Assembly (NCBI GenBank): GCA_035575925.1
Contig: DATLXK010000028.1
Span: 1-64,000, forward strand
Origin: DASWTL01 sp035575925
GTDB lineage: Bacteria; Bacteroidota; Bacteroidia; Sphingobacteriales; Sphingobacteriaceae
Reading direction: 5' to 3'
DNA length: 64,000 bases
Position numbers and translations under genes: made by a program. The notes under the pieces are model-generated. The model was not told the origin of the DNA, did no database searches, and saw only the letters and a program-made list of their open reading frames with translations. Shown here piece after piece: positions 44,267-52,929 of this stretch (its first letter is position 1; every line of letters starts with the position of its first letter).

Positions 44267-44608
44267 ATGAGAATTTTACTAGAGATTTTATTAATGGGTG
44301 CAGCCGTTGCCGTTGCTGCCTATTTAATTCCCGGAGTTTCTGTTGACGGATTTTTAACCGCTATACTTGCAGGTATTCTAATTGCGGTGGTAAATGCAAC
44401 GATAGGTGGGATTTTACGCATTCTTACCTTTCCTATTAATATCATCACCCTTGGATTAATGTCGTTTATTATAACGGTTTTAATGGTATTACTGGTAGAT
44501 AGAATAATGGACGGTTTTAACACCAACGGTTTTATTTCCGCTTTAATATTTGCCTTAGTTCTTTCAGTTGTTAAAATGATATTCGGGGCAATAAGTTCAA
44601 GAAGATAA
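44267..44608 (+). CDS. Small four-helix membrane protein (phage_holin_4_2 / PF04020 type)
   Basis: The protein has 113 residues and about four hydrophobic segments. The pattern MRILLEILLMGAAVAVAAYL, then PGVSVDGFLTAILAGILIAV, then LRILTFPINIITLGLMSFII is characteristic of the PF04020 family, named after phage holins but widespread as chromosomal proteins of unknown function. There are no phage genes nearby, so a holin role is unlikely. It is convergent with the M1 aminopeptidase gene, one base apart. Confidence 0.85.
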   Translation: MRILLEILLMGAAVAVAAYLIPGVSVDGFLTAILAGILIAVVNATIGGILRILTFPINIITLGLMSFIITVLMVLLVDRIMDGFNTNGFISALIFALVLSVVKMIFGAISSRR

Positions 44609-44609
44609 T

Positions 44610-46721
44610 TTACCGGCTTTCCTGGGTAGCCTGTACCACGGTGGGGGATTTGTCTTTTATAGTCTTTTCAAAAACGGAGCTGTTTTTTGATGTACTGTAT
44701 GCTTTTCCTAAAATTATAACAGCTGCCGCCCTGACGTAAGAACGTTCATCTGTTAAAGCTATGTTTTTAATAATGGGATACACTGTGGCTTTTTCTACTT
44801 CTTCGAGTTGGGGTACAAACTCAACCGCCATCTGACGTATTACCCAGTTTTTATCCTTTAGGGCTTTAATATACGTATCGCGGGCAATTTTTTCTTTACG
44901 CAGGGCAGATAATGCTGTTAACGCTTCAAAACGGTCAAGAAATAAAGGAGCGTTATCATACTGAAATACAAGTTGCTGTAATGATTTTGTTTCTGTTTTT
45001 TCTCCAAGAATATATTTTTCAGCATCTACATTAATTAGGTCAGGGGCAACATCCGCAGAAAAAGTAAATAACTGCGTTTGCTGGTTCAGGATTACATTCT
45101 GGCGCTCTGATTTCCCTCCTTTATAAATATCAATAGCAAGTGGAATCTGGTACAACGGGGTTTTACTGAGATCTTGAAGCTGTTTTATGGTAACCATTGC
45201 CTTTTTTGATTCCTGATCATAATTTGTTTGAAAAACCAATACAGGGTGCCCCGAACTTAAGAACCACTGATTGAAAAACCAGTTAAGATCCTGACCTGTA
45301 ACTTCTTCAAATGCGAGGCGAAGATCATGAATTTCAGTATTTTTATATGAATGGCGCTTCAAATAAAGATTGAGTGCTTTAAAAAAAGCCTCATCTCCAA
45401 CAGTTTTACGTAGCATGTGTAAAATTCTGCCGCCTTTTTGGTAAGTAACCACATCAAACATCTGCTCCCGATCGGAATAATCAAAACGGATAACATCAAG
45501 AAGTTCTTTTTTGGCATTGAAATAGGCAAGCTGGTCTTTTAAACCATGCACATCAGCCATTTCACGCCCATATTTGTGTTCAAACCATAAATATTCGCCA
45601 TAAGTTGCAAATGATTCATTTAATGGAAGATTTGCCCAGGATTCTGCTGTAACCAAATCGCCAAACCAATGATGATACAGTTCATGGGCAATAATATCTT
45701 CGTAGTTTTCATCCAGATACTGCCCTTCACTCATATTCATCCTGTCAAAAAGTACGGTAGCGCTGGTATTCTCCATTGCCCCGCTCACGAACTCCCGTAC
45801 CACAATTTGCGAGTATTTTTCCCAGGGATAATCAATCCCCATACTTTTAGAAAAAAACTCGATCATTTCTGGTGTTTTCCCAAAAACCAGCCTTGCATTT
45901 TTAGCAAACTGTGGTTCTGTGTAATAATTCACTTCTTTATCTCTCCACTTATCTTTTGTAACAGTAAAATTACCTACAGCAAGCATTGTGAGATAGGTAG
46001 AATGTGGCTTTTCCTGGCGCCAGCTATCTGTTCGGGTGCCGTTGCCGTTTAAGCTCGAAAATTCAAGCTCGCCATTGGAAAGCGTTACATATTCATTTGG
46101 AACGGTGATCTGTACCTCCTGGCTCATCTTTTCCTGAGGCCCGTTAATTGTAGGAAACCAATTGGAATTATTTTCAGTCTCTCCCTGTGTCCAGATCTGT
46201 CTGGGTTTATCCTTGTCTTTACTGTTTCTGTTAATAAAATATAATCCCCGATCTGATGCTGACGCAATATCTTCACCCACTTTAAGCTTATTGGGCATCG
46301 CCACGTAATCAATATACAAAGTGTATGATTGGTCTTTTGTATACGTTTTATCCAGCTGGATATTGATTAGTTTACCGTTATACGTATATTTTAAAGGAGT
46401 AATATCTTCATTTTTAAGCAGTCCTACCTTGTTGATTCTGAAACCGTTTGCATTTAATACAATGTTATCTGAAGAATAGAAATAAGGTTTTGCTGTAATA
46501 GAAGCTTTTCCAATTACATATGCGCTGTCCCAATTAAAACGTACATCTAGCTTGGTATGAATCAGATCGGTAATTTTAGGATAAGAAGCCTGAAATACAT
46601 GTGATCCCCGGGCATTTTCCTTTACTACAACCGGGTCAAGATTAACTTTTTGTAGTGTGGAGCATGATAGCAAAAAAGTAACAGCAAATGCTGAGCAGCG
46701 TAAAAAAAGAGGAAATTTCAT
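44610..46721 (-). CDS. M1 family aminopeptidase, lipoprotein
   Basis: The protein has 703 residues. Its signal peptide ends in a lipobox Cys (FAVTFLLSC). The M1 zinc site HELYH is at residues 346-350 with the third ligand Glu in NLPLNESFATYGEYLW about 20 residues on. The exopeptidase signature is SGAMENTSATVLF. The C-terminal part contains HEAT-like helices (DKNWVIRQMAVEFVPQL, ERSYVRAAAVIILGKAY). It trims N-terminal residues from peptides outside the cytoplasm. It lies three bases after the TlpA-like gene on the same strand. Confidence 0.93.
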   Translation of the reverse strand: MKFPLFLRCSAFAVTFLLSCSTLQKVNLDPVVVKENARGSHVFQASYPKITDLIHTKLDVRFNWDSAYVIGKASITAKPYFYSSDNIVLNANGFRINKVGLLKNEDITPLKYTYNGKLINIQLDKTYTKDQSYTLYIDYVAMPNKLKVGEDIASASDRGLYFINRNSKDKDKPRQIWTQGETENNSNWFPTINGPQEKMSQEVQITVPNEYVTLSNGELEFSSLNGNGTRTDSWRQEKPHSTYLTMLAVGNFTVTKDKWRDKEVNYYTEPQFAKNARLVFGKTPEMIEFFSKSMGIDYPWEKYSQIVVREFVSGAMENTSATVLFDRMNMSEGQYLDENYEDIIAHELYHHWFGDLVTAESWANLPLNESFATYGEYLWFEHKYGREMADVHGLKDQLAYFNAKKELLDVIRFDYSDREQMFDVVTYQKGGRILHMLRKTVGDEAFFKALNLYLKRHSYKNTEIHDLRLAFEEVTGQDLNWFFNQWFLSSGHPVLVFQTNYDQESKKAMVTIKQLQDLSKTPLYQIPLAIDIYKGGKSERQNVILNQQTQLFTFSADVAPDLINVDAEKYILGEKTETKSLQQLVFQYDNAPLFLDRFEALTALSALRKEKIARDTYIKALKDKNWVIRQMAVEFVPQLEEVEKATVYPIIKNIALTDERSYVRAAAVIILGKAYSTSKNSSVFEKTIKDKSPTVVQATQESR

Positions 46722-46724
46722 AGA

Positions 46725-47963
46725 TTATTCTTTCAACAGGTCGTCGATGTTTTTTTCAAAGTATGTGACAAATTCAGTGTAATGTTTTCCCGTTCCCGGA
46801 CCTGTAAAACCTGTATGGATCTTACGAACAGCACCTTTTTTATCAATAATTAATGTGGTTGGAAAAGCAAGGAACGTGGAGAGTGCGGGCAGACTTTTCA
46901 TCACCTCTTGTTTATTATTAGTAAATCCGGTTAACAGTATTTCATAATTCACATTCAAACGGTTCTGCAGCCTTTCAATATTTTTCTTTGATTTTTCAAA
47001 ATCGTTGGTGGTTTCATAAGCTAACCCTATTATTTCAACTCCACGATCTTTATATTTAGTGTAAAAAGAAGACAAGTAGGAGGTCTCGTCCATGCAATTA
47101 GGGCACCATGATCCAAGTAACTGCACCACAACAACTTTATTTTTATATTTTTCGTCACTCAAAGACACTTTTTTACCATCCAGATCAGGAAAAGAAAAAT
47201 CTAATGTGGAATAATTTGGTTTTAAAGAGGTTAACGAGTATGAGTCCGGTAGCAGGGCTCTTTCATCTTTTTTAGCGCTCCAGTTTTTAACTGAAGATAA
47301 ACCTGAATAAAATTTACCACCTGTAATTATTTTGTTATCAGACAGTTGACCTGTAAACATGAGCGAATTGGAACCATCAAAACACGACAGGTATAATTTA
47401 TTATTTGCTATGGTACCCTCTAAAAATCTATAATCACCGGTAGTTGTTAAAAATGTACCAGTAACGTTTGAGCCTTTTTGAACAAATTCACCTACTGCAA
47501 CGGTAGTATCTTTAGCATTTACGCTTGTAAAAGTTACTGACCAGCGCCCGCTTACATTATGATCAGAGGGTGCATTTGCATTGAAAAACCGCCAATTTAC
47601 ATCTGGCTGGGCATTAAATTCCATGGCTACGTCTTTAGTTGCCAGGTGCCTGATAAATTTACCATACAAATACCCGTTATCGCCTAATACAGTTTTAATT
47701 TCCGATTCGAACAGAGGCATTGTAATATTCACAGAATCTGCTTTTGTACTAATTTCGTTTACCCGAAATCGTTCTTTGCCGTTTATAATTTCAATACGCT
47801 TTACGCCTGCTGAATCAATTACTTCAAAATTGAAAGGAATTTCTGTCCCGGTTTCTGTTTTTAATGTTGCCCGCCAAACTCCGGTTTTAAGATCTGCAGG
47901 TTTTTTGTGGCATGCTATGGTAAACAGACCAATTAGCATTAGAAGGCCAATCATCTTTTTCAT
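46725..47963 (-). CDS. TlpA-like thiol-disulfide reductase, lipoprotein
   Basis: The protein has 412 residues. A short lipoprotein signal (MKKMIGLLMLIGLFTIAC) is followed by a strand-rich N-terminal domain (about 25-240, ending near SAKKDERALLPDSY). The C-terminal thioredoxin-fold domain has the redox motif WCPNC in LLGSWCPNCMDETSYL and a later cis-Pro loop (FLAFPTTLIIDKKG). It is probably a periplasmic reductase anchored to a membrane. The acyl-CoA dehydrogenase gene ends at the very next base (47964), and the M1 peptidase gene starts three bases downstream, so the three genes form one leftward operon. Confidence 0.92.
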   Translation of the reverse strand: MKKMIGLLMLIGLFTIACHKKPADLKTGVWRATLKTETGTEIPFNFEVIDSAGVKRIEIINGKERFRVNEISTKADSVNITMPLFESEIKTVLGDNGYLYGKFIRHLATKDVAMEFNAQPDVNWRFFNANAPSDHNVSGRWSVTFTSVNAKDTTVAVGEFVQKGSNVTGTFLTTTGDYRFLEGTIANNKLYLSCFDGSNSLMFTGQLSDNKIITGGKFYSGLSSVKNWSAKKDERALLPDSYSLTSLKPNYSTLDFSFPDLDGKKVSLSDEKYKNKVVVVQLLGSWCPNCMDETSYLSSFYTKYKDRGVEIIGLAYETTNDFEKSKKNIERLQNRLNVNYEILLTGFTNNKQEVMKSLPALSTFLAFPTTLIIDKKGAVRKIHTGFTGPGTGKHYTEFVTYFEKNIDDLLKE

Positions 47964-49118
47964 TTAATTCGATTTTGAATTTTTTAGCACTTCACGCGAG
48001 ATTACAATCTTTTGAATTTCAGAGGTTCCCTCATATATCTGTGTGATTTTAGCATCTCTCATCATTCGTTCTACATGATATTCCTTTACAAACCCGTATC
48101 CTCCATGTATCTGTACAGCTTCTACAGTTGTTTTCATGGCAACCTGAGAAGCAAAAAGCTTGGCCATAGAACTTGCCTGCGCAAAAGGAAGTCCCTGATC
48201 TTTTAACCACGCCGCTTTTATACATAACAAACGAGCAGCTTCAATCTCAGTTGCCATATCTGCTAATTTAAACTGGATGGCCTGATGCTCAGCTAATGAT
48301 TTGCCAAAGGTCTTGCGTTCTTTCGAGTATTTCAGAGATAGCTCATAAGCTCCGGCAGCTATTCCCAAAGCTTGTGCAGCAATACCTATCCGGCCTCCTT
48401 CGAGCGTTTTCATAGCAAATTTAAATCCTGAACCATCTTCTCCTATCCGATTTTCTACAGGAACTTTTACATCAGTAAACATTAACGAATGCGTATCAGA
48501 ACCCCTGATGCCGAGTTTATTTTCTTTTGCCCCGACTGTAAAACCATCCGTCCCTTTTTCAATAATAAATGCATTTATGCCTTTGTGACGTTTCGCGACA
48601 TCAGTTTGCGCTATTACCAGATAAGTAGAGGCAGAATTACCATTGGTTATCCAGTTTTTTATACCATTAAGCAAATAATGGTCACCCATATTTATTGCAG
48701 TAGTTCTAAGAGATGTCGCATCTGATCCGGCTTCAGGCTCGGATAAACAAAACGCCCCTATTTTTTCTCCAGCAGCCAATGGCTTTAAATATTTTTCTTT
48801 TTGCTGTTCGGATCCATACGTTTCAAGCCCGTAGCACACCAATGAATTATTAACAGAAACCACTACGGAAGTAGATGCATCAACTTTAGATAATTCTTCA
48901 ATTACCAGCATATAAGATATAGCATCTAAGCCGGAACCATTATATTTGGGATCTACCATCATACCCAAAAAACCAAGCTCTCCAAGTTTCTTTATTTGTT
49001 CAGCGGGAAATTGCTGATGTTCGTCGCGCTCTATTACCCCAGGCTTTAGCTCTTGTTGTGCAAAGTCACGTGCGGCCTGCTGTATTAATAATTGTTCTTC
49101 TGTAAAATCAAATCTCAT
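47964..49118 (-). CDS. Acyl-CoA dehydrogenase
   Basis: A 384-residue flavoenzyme that introduces the alpha-beta double bond in acyl-CoA. Family signatures are GAFCLSEPEAGSDATSLRTT and QIHGGYGFVKEYHVERMMRD. The catalytic Glu is in IYEGTSEIQKIVI near the C-terminus, placing it with short/medium-chain type enzymes such as butyryl-CoA dehydrogenases. Cytosolic. It heads the leftward operon with the TlpA-like reductase (no gap) and the M1 peptidase; a functional link among them is not evident. Confidence 0.94.
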   Translation of the reverse strand: MRFDFTEEQLLIQQAARDFAQQELKPGVIERDEHQQFPAEQIKKLGELGFLGMMVDPKYNGSGLDAISYMLVIEELSKVDASTSVVVSVNNSLVCYGLETYGSEQQKEKYLKPLAAGEKIGAFCLSEPEAGSDATSLRTTAINMGDHYLLNGIKNWITNGNSASTYLVIAQTDVAKRHKGINAFIIEKGTDGFTVGAKENKLGIRGSDTHSLMFTDVKVPVENRIGEDGSGFKFAMKTLEGGRIGIAAQALGIAAGAYELSLKYSKERKTFGKSLAEHQAIQFKLADMATEIEAARLLCIKAAWLKDQGLPFAQASSMAKLFASQVAMKTTVEAVQIHGGYGFVKEYHVERMMRDAKITQIYEGTSEIQKIVISREVLKNSKSN

Positions 49119-49252
49119 GATTGTCCATTATAGGAATCATTTACAGCTAATATTACTATTCAGTTATAAAAGCAATATAATGATAAATAAGTACTGTCTA
49201 TATTAATAAGGCATTAGTATATAGAACATCACTCTGTTGTGTAGGTTTTAAT

Positions 49253-49744
49253 TCAGGAGTTTTTGATCTTTTTCTCAATAGCTGTTGTAGAATATCCGGG
49301 TAAAAAATCTATTAAGCGTACTTCACCACCTTCGGCTTTTACTATATCTGCTCCGGCAATATCTTCAACATGGTAATCTGAACCTTTTACCAGGATATCA
49401 GGCTTAACAAGGTCGATTAAATTGTAAGGAGTTTCATCATCAAATAATACTACAACATCCACAAAAAACAATGCAGCTAGAATAGCCGATCTGGATTCTT
49501 CGTTGTTTATTGGTCTGGTTGGGCCTTTTAAACACTTGGTTGAATGATCTGAGTTTAGCCCGATAACTAATTTATCACCTAAATCGGCTGCTTTCATCAG
49601 ATAATCAATATGCCCCAGATGTAAGAGATCAAAACAGCCGTTGGTAAACACAATTTTTTTATGCTGTAATTTCCAGCTCTCAATAAGGCCTTTTAAATGG
49701 TCCGTATTAACTATTTTATTTTTAAGAAGCTCTGCTTTTCGCAT
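49253..49744 (-). CDS. rfaE2: D-glycero-beta-D-manno-heptose 1-phosphate adenylyltransferase
   Basis: The protein has 163 residues, a free-standing C-terminal half of HldE. The nucleotidyltransferase motif is FTNGCFDLLHLGHIDYL, with LVIGLNSDHSTKCLKGPTRP and the late PGYSTTAIEKKI (STT motif). It transfers AMP to heptose 1-phosphate for LPS inner core precursor synthesis. The kinase half is not in the window. Its start lies 23 bases inside the end of the flippase-like gene, indicating coupling and suggesting that both serve envelope glycolipid synthesis. Confidence 0.93.
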   Translation of the reverse strand: MRKAELLKNKIVNTDHLKGLIESWKLQHKKIVFTNGCFDLLHLGHIDYLMKAADLGDKLVIGLNSDHSTKCLKGPTRPINNEESRSAILAALFFVDVVVLFDDETPYNLIDLVKPDILVKGSDYHVEDIAGADIVKAEGGEVRLIDFLPGYSTTAIEKKIKNS

Positions 49745-50732
49745 TCTTTATCTTTAACTGTTTGGATGAAACGAACATAAGGAAAATTAAACTCATAGCA
49801 CCCACGGTGAGGATGATTAGTGCCTGTGATGAATGGATAATTGTGGCGTATGCAAGCCCGTCGCTTTTGTTTATTGAGTAAGCTGTCAATCCTTGAACCA
49901 CCATGTAGTGATAAGTTCCAATACCCCCCTGTACCGGAATAGTCATTCCGATACTACCAAATAAAAGCGTTGCTAAAGCTGCTCCAAACCCCAGGTTTGA
50001 TGTGGCATCCAAAGCAAAAAAGCATAGGTAAGTAGATACATAATACATAACCCATATCATTACAGAGTAGAATATAAATAAGTTTTTATTATCAATATCC
50101 CGAACAGACAATAAGCCGTTTTTAACCCCTACTGTAAAGGCGTGGATCTTTTTTGGAAATTTCACAAATTCTTTTTTCACAAACTGCCATACAAGTACTA
50201 ATAGAATGATAGCTATTGCAATAACCCCGACATATATCATTCTATCGGGATGTGTAATCAGCTGTTCAATTACTCCAAAAATAAATTCTGAAATATGATC
50301 ATACTGCAGAATTATACATAACAGAGTTACTAAAAATAGCATAATCGTATCACAGATCCGTTCTATAACCACTGTTCCTATCAGTTGGTTGGCTGGAATA
50401 TTTTCAGCTTTAGAAAGTGAGGCGCATTTAGATACTTCGCCAAGCCTGGGTAAAGCCTGGTTAGCTAAATACCCTACCATAACTGCGGCAAATGTATTTT
50501 GAATTTTTGGCTGGTGATCCAAAGGGGTAATAAGCATATTCCATCGCAATGCCCTGAAATAATGAGACAGAAGACAGGCAATACCTGATGCTACAACCCA
50601 ACGATAGTCGGCTCTTTTTAAATCTGAAATTAATTTTTCAGTATCCTGTTCTCTAAAAGCGAGGTATAAAAATCCTGCACCAATCCCCAATAAAAGCAAA
50701 TATTTTAAAACTGACAGGAAGATATTATACAC
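49722..50732 (-). CDS. Flippase-like/lysylphosphatidylglycerol-synthetase-type membrane protein
   Basis: A 336-residue integral membrane protein with about eight hydrophobic segments. It starts at a GTG (50730-50732). Motifs shared by the YbhN/AglD-type flippase-like family are visible: ALRWNMLITPL, VGYLANQALPRLGEVSKCAS, VIERICDTIMLFL and FGSIGMTIPVQGGIGTYHYM. The substrate is unknown, presumably a lipid-linked intermediate. It lies between panD (one base upstream) and rfaE2 (overlapping by 23 bases), so the leftward operon panC-panD-flippase-rfaE2 mixes pantothenate and envelope genes. Confidence 0.85.
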   Translation of the reverse strand: MYNIFLSVLKYLLLLGIGAGFLYLAFREQDTEKLISDLKRADYRWVVASGIACLLSHYFRALRWNMLITPLDHQPKIQNTFAAVMVGYLANQALPRLGEVSKCASLSKAENIPANQLIGTVVIERICDTIMLFLVTLLCIILQYDHISEFIFGVIEQLITHPDRMIYVGVIAIAIILLVLVWQFVKKEFVKFPKKIHAFTVGVKNGLLSVRDIDNKNLFIFYSVMIWVMYYVSTYLCFFALDATSNLGFGAALATLLFGSIGMTIPVQGGIGTYHYMVVQGLTAYSINKSDGLAYATIIHSSQALIILTVGAMSLIFLMFVSSKQLKIKNAKSRAS

Positions 50733-50733
50733 G

Positions 50734-51084
50734 TTATTTAATCAACTTGTTATGCTCGTCAGGAAAAACAAGTGTTGGCTTATATAGTTTGGCTTCTTCA
50801 AAGGGCATGTGTGCGAATGACATAATAATCAGGATATCCCCAACCTGAGCCAGACGTGCCGTAGCGCCGTTCAGGCAAATAATTAGTGAGCCGCGTTCTC
50901 CTTTAATAACATAGGTTTCAAAGCGGGCGCCGTTATTATTGTTCACTACCAACACTTTTTCATTAGCAATTATGTTTGCAGCATCCATTAAATCCTCATC
51001 AATGGTAATGCTCCCTACATAATTCAGCTCTGCTTGCGTAACTTTTACCCGATGAATTTTTGATTTTAAAACTTCAATTACCAT
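50734..51084 (-). CDS. panD: Aspartate 1-decarboxylase
   Basis: A 116-residue pyruvoyl enzyme making beta-alanine from L-aspartate for pantothenate synthesis. Self-cleavage occurs at Gly24-Ser25 in NYVGSITID. Catalytic Tyr and Asn are in NNGARFETYVIKGERGS and CLNGATARL. The length matches the family. It follows panC by 33 bases and supplies the beta-alanine that PanC condenses with pantoate. Confidence 0.96.
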   Translation of the reverse strand: MVIEVLKSKIHRVKVTQAELNYVGSITIDEDLMDAANIIANEKVLVVNNNNGARFETYVIKGERGSLIICLNGATARLAQVGDILIIMSFAHMPFEEAKLYKPTLVFPDEHNKLIK

Positions 51085-51117
51085 TTAGCAAAATTATAAA
51101 AACTTAGATAGAGGATA

Positions 51118-51957
51118 TTACCGGAGAATAATATTATCAATAAGTCTGGTAGAGCCAATAGATGCCGCTACCAGTGCGATAATATCTTTTTTATTTTTGT
51201 TTATAACAGGCTGTAGAGATTTCGCATCACAAACTTCAAAATAGTCAAGGGATAACCCTTTCGTTGATTTTAAGGATGTTATTGCGTTGCTTTTCAGGTT
51301 AACAATAGTTGTATCATCAAAATCTTTTTTAGCCTGGTTAAGCACTCCCGATAGTATTAATGCAATTTGCCGCTCTTCCTCAGAGAGAAGTACGTTTCGC
51401 GAACTCATAGCCAGGCCATCTTTTTCGCGGATGATTGGGCACATTACCAATTCTATGTCTGACCCTGTTATAGATATCAGTTTTGAAATTACAAGAAACT
51501 GTTGGTAATCTTTTTGTCCAAAAAAGGCTATATCAGGTTTTACTACATTAAAAAGCTTATTTACAATCTGTGTTACACCCTTATAATGTCCCGGGCGTTG
51601 TTTTCCTTCCAGAATTATATCTAACCCGTCCAGATCAGGCTCCCAATATTCGTTTTCGGAATACATTTCACTTACTTCCGGCATAAAAAGCACATCACAT
51701 TTTACAGTATTTAGCTTCGCAAGGTCTGCATCCAGAGGGCGGGGATAATTTACCAGGTCTTTTGCATCATTAAATTGTGTAGGATTTACAAAGATACTTA
51801 CTACAACCAGATCCGTTTTTTCTGTTGCCCCATTAATAAGTGAAAGGTGGCCATTATGAAGTGCACCCATTGTGGGAACAAATCCGATTGATCGGCCGTT
51901 TTTCTTTTCCTTTAAAAGGTATTCAGAAAGTGTTTTTTGGGCAGTAAATATTTTCAA
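51118..51957 (-). CDS. panC: Pantothenate synthetase
   Basis: A 279-residue enzyme that joins pantoate and beta-alanine using ATP. The start is TTG (51955-51957), because the encoded MKIFTAQKTLSEYLLKEKKN is the standard N-terminus and no ATG is available. The HxGH-type nucleotide-binding motif is VPTMGALHNGHLSLI. Other motifs are FVNPTQFNDAKDLVNYPRPL, FFGQKDYQQFLVI and the KMSKS-like REKDGLAMSSRN. All are intact. It diverges from the GT5-like gene and heads the panC-panD operon. Confidence 0.96.
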   Translation of the reverse strand: MKIFTAQKTLSEYLLKEKKNGRSIGFVPTMGALHNGHLSLINGATEKTDLVVVSIFVNPTQFNDAKDLVNYPRPLDADLAKLNTVKCDVLFMPEVSEMYSENEYWEPDLDGLDIILEGKQRPGHYKGVTQIVNKLFNVVKPDIAFFGQKDYQQFLVISKLISITGSDIELVMCPIIREKDGLAMSSRNVLLSEEERQIALILSGVLNQAKKDFDDTTIVNLKSNAITSLKSTKGLSLDYFEVCDAKSLQPVINKNKKDIIALVAASIGSTRLIDNIILR

Positions 51958-52049
51958 GAGCTGTAGCGAAGATTATTGTCAAATGTGGGTATTTCTTTAA
52001 GTATTACCAAAAGCAACTTGCTTTAATCACTTATATGATATATTATGCT

Positions 52050-52057
52050 TATATTTG
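52050..52057 (+). promoter_or_regulatory. Candidate -7 promoter box for the GT5-like gene
   Basis: TATATTTG matches TAnnTTTG, 38 bases before the ATG at 52096 in the divergent panC gap. No clean -33 TTG is present at the usual spacing. Confidence 0.45.
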
Positions 52058-52095
52058 CAGTTCTAACTTTCTTTCCTTAACTAAACATTTAGAGA

Positions 52096-52920
52096 ATGGC
52101 AAAAACGAAACTATTGTTTATTACCCACGAGATGTCGCCTTTCCTCGAACTAAGTAAGATTTCTGAAATTGCCCGCCAGCTGCCTCAGGCCATGCAGGAT
52201 AAAGGTTTAGAGATACGTATATTAATGCCCCGCTTTGGTAATATAAATGAACGTCGTAACCGCTTGCATGAAGTAATCAGACTTTCAGGAATGAACATCA
52301 TAATCAATGATAATGATAATCCGTTAATTATTAAAGTTGCCTCTATACCTTCTGCTCGGATGCAGGTATATTTCCTGGATAATGAAGAATATTTTCAACG
52401 CAAATATGTTTTTAGTGATACTAATAACAAGTTTTATGATGACAATGATGAGCGTGCTATCTTTTTCTGCAAAGGGGCGTTAGAAACAGTAAAAAAATTG
52501 GGATGGTCACCGGATGTAGTTCATTGTCATGGATGGATGAGTTCGTTGGTTCCTGTATATTTGAAAACCACATATAAAAACGATCCTACTTTTAAAAATT
52601 CCAAGGTTGTTTATTCTATATATAATGATTCTTTTACCGGGAACTTAAATTCGGACTTCGCCCGCAAAGCTATAATGACTGATATGACAACTGATCATAC
52701 TGCCGACTTTGCAGATGGGGATTGTAATTCCTTATACAGAGGGGCTATCAATTATTCCGATGCATTGGTTGTAGGAGATGCAGAGGTTAATGATGAAATG
52801 TTAAACTTTGTTAAAAATGCTGGTAAACCGACTTTACAGCATGTTCAAACCTCTGATTTCGAAAATTTTTATAACCTTTACGAAGAAATTGTAAACGAAG
52901 AACTGGTTTCTTTAGCTTAA
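52096..52920 (+). CDS. Glycogen/starch synthase N-terminal domain protein (single-domain GT5-like)
   Basis: The protein has 274 residues that align only with the N-terminal Rossmann half of glycogen synthases: KLLFITHEMSPFLELSKISE, EIRILMPRFGNINERRN and SPDVVHCHGWMSSLVPVYLK. The C-terminal half that binds the sugar nucleotide in GT5 enzymes is absent, although the gene is intact (start ATG, stop TAA). Such short forms divergent from panC are, to my knowledge, typical of Sphingobacteriales. Enzymatic activity as a full synthase is doubtful. The DUF4270 gene follows 9 bases later. Confidence 0.85.
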   Translation: MAKTKLLFITHEMSPFLELSKISEIARQLPQAMQDKGLEIRILMPRFGNINERRNRLHEVIRLSGMNIIINDNDNPLIIKVASIPSARMQVYFLDNEEYFQRKYVFSDTNNKFYDDNDERAIFFCKGALETVKKLGWSPDVVHCHGWMSSLVPVYLKTTYKNDPTFKNSKVVYSIYNDSFTGNLNSDFARKAIMTDMTTDHTADFADGDCNSLYRGAINYSDALVVGDAEVNDEMLNFVKNAGKPTLQHVQTSDFENFYNLYEEIVNEELVSLA

Positions 52921-52929
52921 GAGAGTTGT

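Noticed and set aside
44267..44608. Holin-like protein suggesting a prophage
   Set aside because: PF04020 proteins are common chromosomal membrane proteins; no lysin, integrase or structural phage genes are nearby.
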